A stretch of DNA of 64,000 nt from Oleiharenicola lentus (lineage in GTDB: Bacteria; Verrucomicrobiota; Verrucomicrobiia; Opitutales; Opitutaceae): positions 124,001 through 188,000 of the forward strand of contig NZ_SDHX01000001.1 of the NCBI RefSeq assembly GCF_004118375.1, in the 5' to 3' direction. Position numbers and translations under genes: made by a program. Below the pieces are notes generated by a model. That model worked only from the letters and a program-made list of their open reading frames with translations. It had not been told where the DNA came from and searched no databases. Below are positions 1 to 8,469 of the stretch, in pieces (the first letter of the stretch is position 1; the number at the start of each line of letters is the position of its first letter).

Positions 1-655
1 GCTGGCCGTGAAATCCGCGCGCCGTCGCGTGCAGGTCGTCGGCGTCGAGAGCACCGAGACGGGCAACTTCACCGCCGCGCTTCGTGCCGGCAAGCCCGTG
101 CTGCGCCCGCGGCGCGCCACGCTGGCCGACGGTCTCGCCACGCTCACCGTCGGCGCCAACGCGTTCGCACTGGCGCGGCGGCACGTGGACAAGGTCGTGC
201 GTGTGAGCGAGGACGCCATCGCGCTCGCGATCCTGCGCATGATCGAGCTTGAAAAATCCGTCGTCGAAGGCGCCGCGGCCGCGCCCCTCGCCGCGCTGAT
301 GTCCGGTCAGCTCCCGGAACTCCGGGGCAAGAATGTCGTGCTGGTCGTTTGCGGTGGCAACATCGACCCGGCCATCCTCAGCCGCGTGATCGAGCAGGGC
401 CTCGTGCACGACGGTCGCCTCACACGTTTCACCGTGCGCATCAGCGATCGCCCCGGCGGCCTCGCCGCGCTGGCGCAGGTCATCGCCGGTTGCGGCGCGA
501 GCATCAAGGACATCGCCCACGACCGCGCCTTCAGCGGGCCCGACATGCACGCCGTCAACGCCGTCTGCACCGTCGAAACCCGCGACCGCGCCCACATCCG
601 CGAATTGCACCGCGCCTTGCGGAAACACGGATTTACACCCGCGGTCGCGAAATAA
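1..655 (+). CDS. ilvA: Threonine ammonia-lyase, C-terminal part (5' truncated by window edge)
   Basis: Only the last 218 or so residues lie in the window; the frame is open to base 2. Threonine ammonia-lyase is a PLP enzyme that deaminates threonine to 2-oxobutyrate, the first step toward isoleucine. The segment GKNVVLVVCGGNIDP is typical of the end of the fold-type-II PLP domain in this family. It is followed by a single C-terminal ACT-like domain (about the last 85 residues, beginning RLTRFTVRISDRPGGLA). The single short ACT domain resembles the shorter TdcB-like/clostridial forms more than the long two-ACT enteric IlvA, so a catabolic or unregulated form is possible. The stop lies one base from the stop of the convergent permease gene. 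The family call is firm; the ilvA versus tdcB assignment is not. Confidence 0.85.
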   Translation, partial: LAVKSARRRVQVVGVESTETGNFTAALRAGKPVLRPRRATLADGLATLTVGANAFALARRHVDKVVRVSEDAIALAILRMIELEKSVVEGAAAAPLAALMSGQLPELRGKNVVLVVCGGNIDPAILSRVIEQGLVHDGRLTRFTVRISDRPGGLAALAQVIAGCGASIKDIAHDRAFSGPDMHAVNAVCTVETRDRAHIRELHRALRKHGFTPAVAK

Positions 656-656
656 C

Positions 657-1934
657 TCACGCTTTCTTCCCGAACGCCGGGTCCACCTTGAGCAGGGGGA
701 TGACGAGGACCGAGGGGAGACACGCGAGGCAGACCCAGACGAAGAACCACGGATAACCCATCTGTTCCTGGAGCCAGCCGCTGGGCAGGCTGGGTAACAT
801 CATGCCGGCGGCCATGAACCCCGTGCAGAGCGCGTAGTGCGCCGTCTTGTGCGGGCCATCGGCGACGAGCATCATGTAAACCATGTAGGCGGTGAACCCG
901 AAGCCGTAGCCGGCCTGCTCGACCACGACGGCCGCACCAATGAGTCCGTTGGACGCCGGTTGCGCGGCGGCCAGCCACACGTAGGCGAGGTTGGGCACGT
1001 GCATGCACGCCAGCATCGGCCAGAGCACCCGGCGCAATCCCCACCGCGCGATCGCGAGTCCGCCCAAGATGCCGCCAATGGTCAGCGCGGCGACGCCGTA
1101 GGTGCCGTAAAGGAGGCCGACGTCCTTCGTGGTCAGGCCGAGGCCGCCGTCGCCGCGTTCATCGAGCAGGAACAGACGCGCGAGCGCCACGAGTTGCGAT
1201 TCCCCCAGCCGGTAGAGCAGCAGGAACGCGAGGATGATGCCGATGCCGGGCCGCGCGAAAAAAGTCCGGAACGTCGCGAGCCAGTCCCCGCTCGCGGACG
1301 CCACGACCCGGGTCGGCTGGTCTCCCGGGGGCTTGGGCAGCGTCAGCGCGTGATAAAGCCCCGCGACGGCGACCAGGACCGCCGGCGGCACAAAGACCCA
1401 CGCCCACGCCGTGCGCACGCTGCCGGTGGATTCCTCCAGCGCGCCGGCGAGATAGACGAGGCCGCCCTGACCCGCGAGGTTGGCCAGGCGGTAGAACGTG
1501 CTGCGCACGCCAACGAACGCCGCCTGCTGGTGCGGCGGCAGCGCGAGCAGGTAGAAACCGTCGGCCGCGATGTCGTGCGTGGCCGAGGCGAAGGCCAGCA
1601 GCCAGAACAGCGCGAGCGTCCAGCGGAAGAAATCCGGTCCCGGCACGCTCAGCGCCACCGCGGCCAGTCCGGCGCCGAGGAAAAATTGCAGCGACCACAC
1701 CCAAAGCCGCTTGGTGCGGTAACGGTCCACCAGCGGCGACCACAGGCCCTTGAACACCCACGGCAGGTAGAGCCAGCCCGTGTAGAACGTGATCTCGGCA
1801 TTGGAGACGCCGAGCTGCTTATACATCGGCACCGACAGCGCCACGACGGCGACGTAGGGGATTGCCTGGCAGAAATACAGCGACGGCACCCACGTCCACG
1901 CGCGCCACGAACTCGGTTGGGGGGAAGGCTCCAT
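657..1934 (-). CDS. AmpG-like MFS transporter
   Basis: Integral membrane permease of 425 residues with about 12 hydrophobic segments, of the AmpG-like branch of the major facilitator superfamily, whose known members carry muropeptides or related sugars across the inner membrane. Visible marks are the loop DRYRTKRLW after the second membrane segment and the ATHDIAADG segment near residue 135, both shared with the second permease in this window at 13.2-14.6 kb. The ATG at 1934 is chosen because it immediately precedes MEPSPQPSSWRAWTWVPSLY, the usual short AmpG N-terminus; the upstream extension is Arg-rich and runs through a repeat element. The substrate cannot be read from the sequence. The gene ends back to back with the threonine ammonia-lyase. 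Confidence 0.85.
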   Translation of the reverse strand: MEPSPQPSSWRAWTWVPSLYFCQAIPYVAVVALSVPMYKQLGVSNAEITFYTGWLYLPWVFKGLWSPLVDRYRTKRLWVWSLQFFLGAGLAAVALSVPGPDFFRWTLALFWLLAFASATHDIAADGFYLLALPPHQQAAFVGVRSTFYRLANLAGQGGLVYLAGALEESTGSVRTAWAWVFVPPAVLVAVAGLYHALTLPKPPGDQPTRVVASASGDWLATFRTFFARPGIGIILAFLLLYRLGESQLVALARLFLLDERGDGGLGLTTKDVGLLYGTYGVAALTIGGILGGLAIARWGLRRVLWPMLACMHVPNLAYVWLAAAQPASNGLIGAAVVVEQAGYGFGFTAYMVYMMLVADGPHKTAHYALCTGFMAAGMMLPSLPSGWLQEQMGYPWFFVWVCLACLPSVLVIPLLKVDPAFGKKA

Positions 1935-1997
1935 CGGTGCGACGCAGCGTGCGGGTTTGCGGCGTGCGCGCAATGTTGGAGCACGCGGGCGATCGGT

Positions 1998-2125
1998 TGT
2001 AGGGCGGGGTCTCTGAACCCCGCCAATTCCCATGTAGGGTCGGCGCTTGCGCCGACCTTGCGCACGAGGTCGCCGCAAGCAGCTTCCCTACACAAACAGG
2101 CGGGGTTCGGAGACCCCGCCCTACA
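1998..2125. repeat. REPIN-like nested inverted repeat (copy A)
   Basis: The left module TGTAGGGCGGGG (from 1998) and the right module CCCCGCCCTACA (ending 2125) are inverted copies, each itself a hairpin (GGCGGGGT/ACCCCGCC arms). Nested inside are TGTAGGGTCGGCGC at 2033, with a GTCGGCGC/GCGCCGAC hairpin, and TTCCCTACA ending at 2092. The same modules recur at 46178-46204 (single) and 50216-50284 (doublet). It lies between two minus-strand genes. Two inverted REP-like units in one element is the architecture of REPINs. Confidence 0.75.
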
Positions 2126-2136
2126 GCAAGCCAGCC

Positions 2137-2817
2137 TTACGGCTTCGTCACCGTGACCGTCTCCGTGCGCGTGGAAACGGCGCCGTCGGGGGCGGTGACT
2201 TGGATCGTGCGCGTAACGGTGCCGTCCTCGTTTTTCTTGGAAGCAACCTCCCGCTCGGTCGTCTTGCCCTGCGGACCGGTGACGGTTTGCGTCTTGGTCG
2301 TGGTCCCGTTTTCGTGAGTAACCGAACCGGTCGTTGTGGCGGTCTTGCCGGCGGCGTTGGTGACGGTGCCCGTGCTGGTGCGACCGTTTTCGGTTTTCGT
2401 CGTCGTGTTCTCGAAGGTCTGGCTCTTGCCGTTGAAACCCGTGCGGCTGCCCGAGGTGCTGACGGAGCCGTCCTCGCTCCTCTGCGAAGTGCTGTTCACC
2501 GTGGCGGTCTTGCCCTCGGGGCCGGTGGTGGTGCGGGTGGAGGCGCCGGTGCCGGTGGCCTTGTCCCAGGTGCGCTCGGATTTGCGCGTGGCGGTTTCGC
2601 CGTCCTGGTTGGTGACCGAACCCTCGCGCGTCTTCTTGCCCTTCTCGCGGGTGGTCGTGCCCTCGAAGGTGCCGGACTTGCCGTTGCTGTTGGACCAGGT
2701 GCCCTCGCGCTCCTTCACCTTGGTTTTCTTCTCGGCGGCGTAAGACGGGACGGCGGTCAGGAGAAAAGCGGCGCCGAGCGCCGCGAGGATCAGGGACAGA
2801 CGGGAGGAGGTCTTCAT
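2137..2817 (-). CDS. Secreted Thr/Gly-rich repeat protein
   Basis: A 226-residue protein with a clear Sec signal peptide (MKTSSRLSLILAALGAAFLL, cleavage after SYA around residue 27). The rest is low-complexity, Thr/Ser/Gly/Lys-rich and built of degenerate units of about 20 residues, such as GTVTNAAGKTATTTGSVTHE and TVTGPQGKTTEREV. The regular alternation of G-K/E-T turns with alternating Thr residues suggests stacked beta-hairpins or a solenoid. I know no enzymatic domain here. The ATG at 2817 is chosen for the signal peptide; upstream sequence in frame runs into a repeat element. It is probably a periplasmic or surface structural protein, but the function is unknown. Confidence 0.75.
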   Translation of the reverse strand: MKTSSRLSLILAALGAAFLLTAVPSYAAEKKTKVKEREGTWSNSNGKSGTFEGTTTREKGKKTREGSVTNQDGETATRKSERTWDKATGTGASTRTTTGPEGKTATVNSTSQRSEDGSVSTSGSRTGFNGKSQTFENTTTKTENGRTSTGTVTNAAGKTATTTGSVTHENGTTTKTQTVTGPQGKTTEREVASKKNEDGTVTRTIQVTAPDGAVSTRTETVTVTKP

Positions 2818-2952
2818 GAGGTGGGTGGTTTCCACGGGAGACGGCGGCAACGGGGAGGCGGGTTTCGCAGGGCGCGGTAAAATTCCCGGGAAAACCTGAT
2901 GCGGGCCATGTAACCAAGCGCGGGCAGACACGTCAACGCGCGGACTTGGGCA

Positions 2953-3113
2953 GTAGTCGCGCTTGAATCCTGCCGATGCGGGATGAAAGCGTGGGTGCAT
3001 GGGACCACGCTTTCGCCGTTTCGACAAGCTCAAGCCGTTCGACAAGCTCAGGCCCTGAGCAGCAGCCGAAGGGGTCCCGAGCCTGTCGAGGGACTGCGCT
3101 CCAGCGCGGCTAC
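2953..3113. repeat. Interspersed repeat family 2, long copy
   Basis: This roughly 160-bp element fills much of the 309-bp gap between the repeat protein and the DUF2959 gene. It starts near GTAGTCGCGCTTGAAT, holds GAAAGCGTGG/CCACGCTTTC arms, then two direct copies of a TTCGACAAGCTCA motif, and ends GACTGCGCTCCAGCGCGGCTAC. The same blocks in the same order occur at 25037-25160, and a shorter inverted copy at 12307-12347. No reading frame in it looks coding. Confidence 0.75.
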
Positions 3114-3126
3114 TAAAGCGGCCAAC

Positions 3127-3789
3127 CTACTGCCCGGCGGTCTTCATCGCCGAGATGAAGGCGTCGGCTTCCTTGATCGCCTTTTCCATGTCGGCCACGA
3201 GGCGGCCGATGTCGCCTTGGAGGGCGCGCGTGGTGCTGTCGAGCGAGGCCACGGCCTGGGCGTTGAGGTTGTGTTTAAGGAAGAGGACGTTGTCGCGGAA
3301 GGTGACGAGCACCGGCTCCATGCGCGCGGCCGCCTGGTCCATCACGCGGCGCAGCTCGGCGTAGCGGCGCTTGGTGGTCTCAAGCTGCCGGGCGCTCTGC
3401 GCGCGCAGGTTGGGGTTGTTGTATTGGGCGAGCTCCTCGCCCCACTCGACAAAGAGGGCCTGCGCCACGCTCTCAATGGCCTCGATGCGGTCGCGCACGG
3501 CGGTGGCGCGCGACTCGCAGTCGTCGAGCTGGTCCTTCAGGCCGTCGTAGGCTTTCTGGATATCCGTGGCCGGCACCTTGGTGACGGCGAGGAACTCGTG
3601 CAGCGCGCTGGCGAATTGCTCCTTCGCCGCCTGCTGCGCCCCGCGCGCCTCCTCCACGCGGTCCACGAGGATCTCGCGCTTCGGCACGCCGAGCTTCTCC
3701 ATGGTCTTGTAGTAGGTACCGGCGCAGCCGCCGAGCACCAGGCTCAGGCCCAGCAGCAGGAAGGAAGGAAAGGATGGCATCTTGCCCAT
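3127..3789 (-). CDS. DUF2959 family lipoprotein
   Basis: A 220-residue protein beginning with a lipoprotein signal (PSFLLLGLSLVLGGCAG; the lipobox Cys follows LGG). The mature part begins TYYKTMEKLGVPKREILVDR, a segment characteristic of DUF2959, followed by long amphipathic helices rich in Glu, Arg and Ala that probably form a coiled-coil bundle. The family has no assigned biochemical role. Starts at 3789 (MGKMPSF) or 3780 (MPSF) both leave a normal signal; I take the first. It is probably anchored in the periplasmic face of the outer membrane. It stands alone, with repeats downstream. Confidence 0.8.
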   Translation of the reverse strand: MGKMPSFPSFLLLGLSLVLGGCAGTYYKTMEKLGVPKREILVDRVEEARGAQQAAKEQFASALHEFLAVTKVPATDIQKAYDGLKDQLDDCESRATAVRDRIEAIESVAQALFVEWGEELAQYNNPNLRAQSARQLETTKRRYAELRRVMDQAAARMEPVLVTFRDNVLFLKHNLNAQAVASLDSTTRALQGDIGRLVADMEKAIKEADAFISAMKTAGQ

Positions 3790-3959
3790 GACACCAAAGT
3801 CCGGCCAACGTTGCCCACGGCGCAACAGCAAATCCGGGATAGCGGAGTTGGCCGGTCTCACTGCCTCCGCTGCTTCATTAAACGAGCTGGTCGCTCACCA
3901 GCCGGGCAACCTCCGTGCGACCGTGTCGGCGGATGGTGTGGAGCCGGATTTCCAAGCCT

Positions 3960-4514
3960 TCAAAGAAGCATTCGGCCTTCAGCCAGGAGCTTGAGGGTGA
4001 TCCCGTCGTCCTGGCCCTGATAGAAATCCTTCAGGGTTTCGGCAAAGAGCGACTCCGGTCCGGCTACCGACTTGAACAGGGTGAGGCAGGACTGGAACTT
4101 GATCGCGTCGATGGGGCCAAGGATCCGTTCGGGGGCTGCATCCTTGTGCAGCCGGATCGCATTCACGCATTCATGGAGTCGCTTACCCAACAGCGGGTGT
4201 GCCAAATAGGCCTTCGCCTCCTCGCGCGATTCCAGGCCAAACAGGAAGGACATCTCGCTTGTTCCCATGCCACGCAACTGGGGTAAGACATACCAAATCC
4301 AGTGCGTTCGCTTCTGGCCCGCCAGGAGCTCCTGTAGCGCCTGGGCATAGTCGCCAAACCGGGGGCCGAGGGATCCAGACTGGGCATCCACGAAACGCTC
4401 AAGTCCGCACTCGGCGACCATGCCGGAAAGAGCGTCCAGGGTTGCGGAGTTCTGAATCGGCTGAAGGGTGCGGAGCCGTGCGAGCTTGGCGTTAAGATCG
4501 AGGGACGGGGACAT
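3960..4514 (-). CDS. DUF1810 family protein
   Basis: A 184-residue cytoplasmic protein. The segments RFVDAQ, YAQALQELLAGQKRTHWIWY, LPQLRGMG and EAKAYLAHPLLGKRLHECV are the conserved core of DUF1810, a small alpha-helical family without a proven function. Before this core there are about 38 extra N-terminal residues. The ATG at 4514 gives the full frame; a start nearer the conserved core cannot be excluded. It has no signal peptide and no obvious operon partner. The 171 bases upstream to the next gene contain nothing I can name. Confidence 0.8.
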   Translation of the reverse strand: MSPSLDLNAKLARLRTLQPIQNSATLDALSGMVAECGLERFVDAQSGSLGPRFGDYAQALQELLAGQKRTHWIWYVLPQLRGMGTSEMSFLFGLESREEAKAYLAHPLLGKRLHECVNAIRLHKDAAPERILGPIDAIKFQSCLTLFKSVAGPESLFAETLKDFYQGQDDGITLKLLAEGRMLL

Positions 4515-4685
4515 GATTGATTAAGGGTTGGTCTTTCCCGGAGCCACTTGGCAGCAGGACCTGAATCTGACTGAACTTGACCGAGATGGATGATGGAGAG
4601 CCAACGAGAGAATGGCCCGCTATCTCCTGCTGGTTAAACCAACATGGCGTTTAGCGTGGCGGTGCTGACCAAAACTGCGGAGGCC

Positions 4686-5825
4686 TCAGTCAAACGCCAC
4701 CGCACCGGGCGCGATCGCGAGCACGCGCGAGCCGGCGGGGGCGACGAGGCGGAATTCGCGGTTGCGGGGCACGAGCACGAACTCGCCGGGCGCGAGCACG
4801 ACGGCACCTTCACGGAACTCGACCTGCACGGCGGCGCCGAGGGCCTGCAACAGCACCTCGCCTTCGCCGTGTTGGTGCCACGCAGACGCATCATCCGTCG
4901 CGACCGAGCGCACGACCGCGCCGCCAAGGCGGGCGAGGATGCCGGCGTTGCCGGCCGGATCGAGCTTGGCGGGCAGCGGCTTCGGCGCCGCCGGCGGCGC
5001 GGGCTCGTCGGGCAGCTTCTGGATGCGCACGGCCAGCGGCGGGTGCGTGGAGAACATCGTCTTCCGGTTCTCGCCCGTCTGCTTGAGGTTCGCGAGCACC
5101 GCGCGCAGGCCGCCGGGGGCGAAACCGTTGGTCACGGCGAGTTGGCGGCCGTCCTTGTCGGCCTCGTATTCCGTCGGCGCGTCAAAGCCGGTTTCGACGA
5201 TGGCTTTCACCAGTCCGCCGATGTCCACGCCAAGCTGGGCGTTTATCTGCTGCACCTGGGCGTTGAGCTCGCGGGCCTCGCTGCTGCGCTTGAGCAGGAG
5301 GCTCTTGCCGCCGGCCGCGGCCTCGTTGCGCTCGACGATCTTCAGGGCGTGGCGGTTGGTGATGTGCGCGATCTCGTGGCCGAGGATGCCGGCGAGGGTG
5401 TCGTCGCTGTCGGCGCGCTCGTAGAGCCCGCGGGTGATGAAGACCCAGCCGCCGGGCGCGGAAAAGGCGTTGACCGTGTCCGAAGCAAGCACGGCGAAAC
5501 GCCACTCGAGGTCGGGCCGGTCGGAGTAGCGGGCCAGCGCCTGGCCCACGAGGTTCACGCGGTGCATCACGTCGGATTCGCGGACCACGCCGCCGTATTT
5601 CGCGATGATTTCGAGTGCGACGGCGTCGCCGATCTGGCGCTCCTCCTCGGGACCGATGCCGGTCACGCCCTTGGCGACCTTCGAGGCATCCTTGGCCGTG
5701 TCCACGCCCTGCTTGAGCTTGTCGAGGCCCTTGGAGAGCTTGCCGAAGTCGAGCTGCGCGGAAAGCGGCGCGGCAGCGAGCACGAGACTCGCGGCGAGGG
5801 AAAGGATGATACGGCGCGGGCTCAT
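4686..5825 (-). CDS. M48 family metalloprotease with C-terminal cupin-like domain
   Basis: A 379-residue exported protein: signal peptide in residues 1-23, then an M48 zinc peptidase domain with HEIAH at 150-154 and the third zinc ligand in EYEAD around 219-223. M48 enzymes of this periplasmic type resemble BepA/YfgC or Oma1-like quality-control proteases. After a Pro-rich linker (about 272-290), residues 295-379 read as a small cupin: HQH at 317-319, a VEFREGAVVLAPGEFVLVPR strand pair and a final hydrophobic strand. The fusion is one open frame. The start ATG overlaps the stop of the SH3 gene by four bases (ATGA), so translation is probably coupled. It is the last gene of a four-gene operon. 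Confidence 0.85.
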   Translation of the reverse strand: MSPRRIILSLAASLVLAAAPLSAQLDFGKLSKGLDKLKQGVDTAKDASKVAKGVTGIGPEEERQIGDAVALEIIAKYGGVVRESDVMHRVNLVGQALARYSDRPDLEWRFAVLASDTVNAFSAPGGWVFITRGLYERADSDDTLAGILGHEIAHITNRHALKIVERNEAAAGGKSLLLKRSSEARELNAQVQQINAQLGVDIGGLVKAIVETGFDAPTEYEADKDGRQLAVTNGFAPGGLRAVLANLKQTGENRKTMFSTHPPLAVRIQKLPDEPAPPAAPKPLPAKLDPAGNAGILARLGGAVVRSVATDDASAWHQHGEGEVLLQALGAAVQVEFREGAVVLAPGEFVLVPRNREFRLVAPAGSRVLAIAPGAVAFD

Positions 5826-6313
5826 TGGTATTCCCCCTTCTTCTGCGCCTGCAGGTAGGCGTCCACTTCCTCGGTGGTGAGTGCGGCGCACTCGTGGATG
5901 ACCCACTCAAGATCGCCTTGCGCGGAAGCGAGGCTGCGGGCGGAAGCGTATTGGTTGACGACGTTCGAGAGCGGGCGGGCCGCAGCGGTGGCCGTGGTCT
6001 GGGCGGCGGCTTGCGGCACACCATCGAGCAGGCCTTTGACCTCTTCGGGTTTGGTGAGGGCCAGGTTGCCCTTGAAGACCCAGCCGGCGGTGTCGCCTTC
6101 GCTGACGCGCAGCCACGCGCCCTGCATTTCCTCGATCTTCACCTGCCGGCCGAAGGGCAGGGTGCCCGCGGCTTCGGCTAGGGGCTTGGGCTCGGCAAGC
6201 AGTTTGGTTTCGGCGCGCTTGGTAAAGGCGAAGCCGCCGGCCTCAAAGGCGAAGAGCGCCGAGGCGGTGGCGAGGGCGGCCAGCAGGGCCGCGGCGGGGA
6301 GGGTTCTTTTCAT
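5822..6313 (-). CDS. Secreted SH3-like domain protein
   Basis: A 163-residue protein with a signal peptide (MKRTLPAAALLAALATASAL) followed by one bacterial SH3-like region (about residues 30-88), in which GRQVKIEEMQGAWLRVSEGD and GWVFKGNLA are the recognisable strands. The C-terminal 70 residues are Ala-rich, then helical and acidic, without a known domain. Bacterial SH3 domains commonly bind peptidoglycan or protein partners in the periplasm. It overlaps both neighbours by ATGA tetranucleotides (6310-6313 with the cyclase, 5822-5825 with the M48 protease), so all three are made together; a role as partner or regulator of the protease is an inference from this. Confidence 0.8.
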   Translation of the reverse strand: MKRTLPAAALLAALATASALFAFEAGGFAFTKRAETKLLAEPKPLAEAAGTLPFGRQVKIEEMQGAWLRVSEGDTAGWVFKGNLALTKPEEVKGLLDGVPQAAAQTTATAAARPLSNVVNQYASARSLASAQGDLEWVIHECAALTTEEVDAYLQAQKKGEYQ

Positions 6314-8469
6314 TTGGAATCCAGGGAAATGACAGGTTCCCAGTCGGGCGGGGGCGGGGATTGGGTGAGGGACGTGGCTTCGAACTGCCAGCGGCGGGTG
6401 GTCAGGTCGCCGGGCCGCAGCGCCAGCGCCCGGGTGAACGCGGCGGCGGCCTCGGCGAAACGCCGTTGGCAGAGGGCGGTGTAGCCTGCGCGGTAGATTT
6501 CGACAAACTCCTTTTCTTCGGCCGGCAGGGTGCCGGCGACGCCGTGCAGGGTGTGGACCTCGATGGCCTGCAGCTTGCCCTTCACGCGCAGGCGGGCGAG
6601 CGGACGCGTTACCATCGCGCTCTGCACGCGCCGGGCCGTTTCCTCACCGAGCAGGATGCCGGTGCCGAAGGCCTTGTTGGCGCCCTCCAGCCGCGAGGCG
6701 AGGTTCACGGTGTCGCCCATCACGGTGTATTGTTTTTTCCGCGAGGAACCGAGGTTGCCGACGACCATGTCGCCCGTGTTGAGGCCGATGCGGACTTCCA
6801 GCGTCACGCCGACCTTGGCGGCGTAGCGGGCGTTGATACCGGCCAAAGCGGCGCGCGCCTCAAGCGCGGCGTGGCAGGCGGCGACGGCGTGGTCGGGCAG
6901 CTGCTGCGGCGCGCCGAGCACGGCCATGACGGCGTCGCCGATGTACTTGTCCACGTACGCGCCGTGGCGGTGCAGGCATTCGCTGGTTTCCTCAAGGTAG
7001 GCGTTGACGACCTCGACCATCTGCTCGGCGGGGAGTTTTTCGGAAAGGTCGGTGAAACCGGCGAGATCGGAGAAGAACACGGTGGCCTCGCGCCGCTCGC
7101 CCCCGAGACGGATGGCCGCCGGGTTGCGCACGAGCTCTTCCACGACGCCCGGGTCCACGTAGGCGCCGAACATCGCCTGGATCTCGCGTTTGCGCCGCTG
7201 TTCGCGCCAGAAGTTTTCCACCACCACGCCGAGCAGCACCAGCGCCACGCCCGCTGCGGGTGTGGCGGGTGGCAGCCACCAACCCGCCGACAGGCCGGCA
7301 TAGGCTCCGCCGAAGAGCACCGCGGTCAGCACCACTGCGATGCCGACCGGCGCAATGATGGAAGTGCGGTTCAACCCTGCAAGCAAGACGGCGGCGCCGG
7401 CGAGCAGCGTGGCCCCGAGCCCAAAGGGCCAGGCCAGCGCCGTGATGAAGCCACCGGTCACGAGATTGGTCCACGCGGTCCAATGAATCAGGACGCCCGG
7501 CTCGACCTTGCCCACGGGCAAAGGCTTCACGTCGAAAGTGCCGCTGGCGTTGGCGCCGACGAAGACGACCTTGCCCCGCACGGCGTCGGCCAGCGGCCCC
7601 TGCAAGGCAGGTTCTGCCGCCAGTGCTGCCGCCAGGCCGGGCGCGTCCAAATCGGGCGCGGCGTTGGCCAGACGTTCGATGATCGGGCGGCCAACCGCGA
7701 TGAAGTCCGCCGCCGAGTAAACCTTCACGCCCTTGGTCTCGATGGACCGCAATCCCCCGTGCCAGCGGAGGAGACCGCCCTGGGCGTTTTTCGGGCGTTT
7801 TGGTTCACCATCTGCACTGCCCGCAAGGGAAAGAGGCAGGTCGTAGCGCCTGGCCACACCGTCAGCGTCAGCCGGAAACTCCACCAATCCCGTGCGCATC
7901 TTGTTCCCAAAAAACTGCGGGTGCGCCGCCACAAACTCCTCACTCCAGAAGACCGGCGGCCGTTCCGCCGTGCGCGCGAGCACGACCGAAGGGGCGGCCG
8001 CGGCGAGGCCGGCGAGCAGCTGGTCCTGCATGGCATCGGATTCCTCGAAGAAGGTGAAGTCCACCACGACCTTCTCCGCGCCGGCGAGGTGCAGCGAGGC
8101 GATGAGCTGGGCGAAGATGAGCCGCGGGAACGGCCAGCGCACCCCCTGCGCGCTCATGGCCGCCATGGTTTTCTCGTCCACCAGCACCAGCGCCGAATTG
8201 TCCGGCAGCGGTGGGGCCTTCAGCGGATGCCGGCTCGCGGCGTCGAAGAACCCGCGGTTCAGGGCGTCGGAGAGCGGCGAGAGGTGGAACAGCCCGACGA
8301 GCGCGACCACCGGCAGCAGCCAGCGCCAGCGGAGGGAGAAATCGGAGTGTGCGGGGTCGGCCACCGCGGGGGATTCGACCCGCTCCGCCGCCGCGAGGCA
8401 AGCTGTAGCGGAGGTCCGTGCCCGCCGGCGCCCGGGGTCGGCGCTCATAGAGCGCCGCCACAGCTTCAC
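6310..8469 (-). CDS. CHASE2-domain membrane adenylate cyclase (class III)
   Basis: A 719-residue sensor enzyme. A membrane segment near residue 50 leads to a large extracytoplasmic CHASE2 domain (about 60-330, with SALVLVDEKTMA and GKVVFVGANASGTFDVKPLP). Three membrane helices follow, then a class III cyclase domain (about 450-640). Catalytic features are visible: FFSDLAGFTDLS with the first metal Asp, DKYIGDAVMAVLGAP with the second metal Asp and a Lys typical of ATP specificity, and MGDTVNLASRLE with the Asn/Arg pair. It should therefore make cAMP. The C-terminus has a TPR-like stretch. The start is GTG at 8469, overlapping the DUF4202 stop (GTGA); a later ATG at 8448 is possible. Confidence 0.9.
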   Translation of the reverse strand: MKLWRRSMSADPGRRRARTSATACLAAAERVESPAVADPAHSDFSLRWRWLLPVVALVGLFHLSPLSDALNRGFFDAASRHPLKAPPLPDNSALVLVDEKTMAAMSAQGVRWPFPRLIFAQLIASLHLAGAEKVVVDFTFFEESDAMQDQLLAGLAAAAPSVVLARTAERPPVFWSEEFVAAHPQFFGNKMRTGLVEFPADADGVARRYDLPLSLAGSADGEPKRPKNAQGGLLRWHGGLRSIETKGVKVYSAADFIAVGRPIIERLANAAPDLDAPGLAAALAAEPALQGPLADAVRGKVVFVGANASGTFDVKPLPVGKVEPGVLIHWTAWTNLVTGGFITALAWPFGLGATLLAGAAVLLAGLNRTSIIAPVGIAVVLTAVLFGGAYAGLSAGWWLPPATPAAGVALVLLGVVVENFWREQRRKREIQAMFGAYVDPGVVEELVRNPAAIRLGGERREATVFFSDLAGFTDLSEKLPAEQMVEVVNAYLEETSECLHRHGAYVDKYIGDAVMAVLGAPQQLPDHAVAACHAALEARAALAGINARYAAKVGVTLEVRIGLNTGDMVVGNLGSSRKKQYTVMGDTVNLASRLEGANKAFGTGILLGEETARRVQSAMVTRPLARLRVKGKLQAIEVHTLHGVAGTLPAEEKEFVEIYRAGYTALCQRRFAEAAAAFTRALALRPGDLTTRRWQFEATSLTQSPPPPDWEPVISLDSK

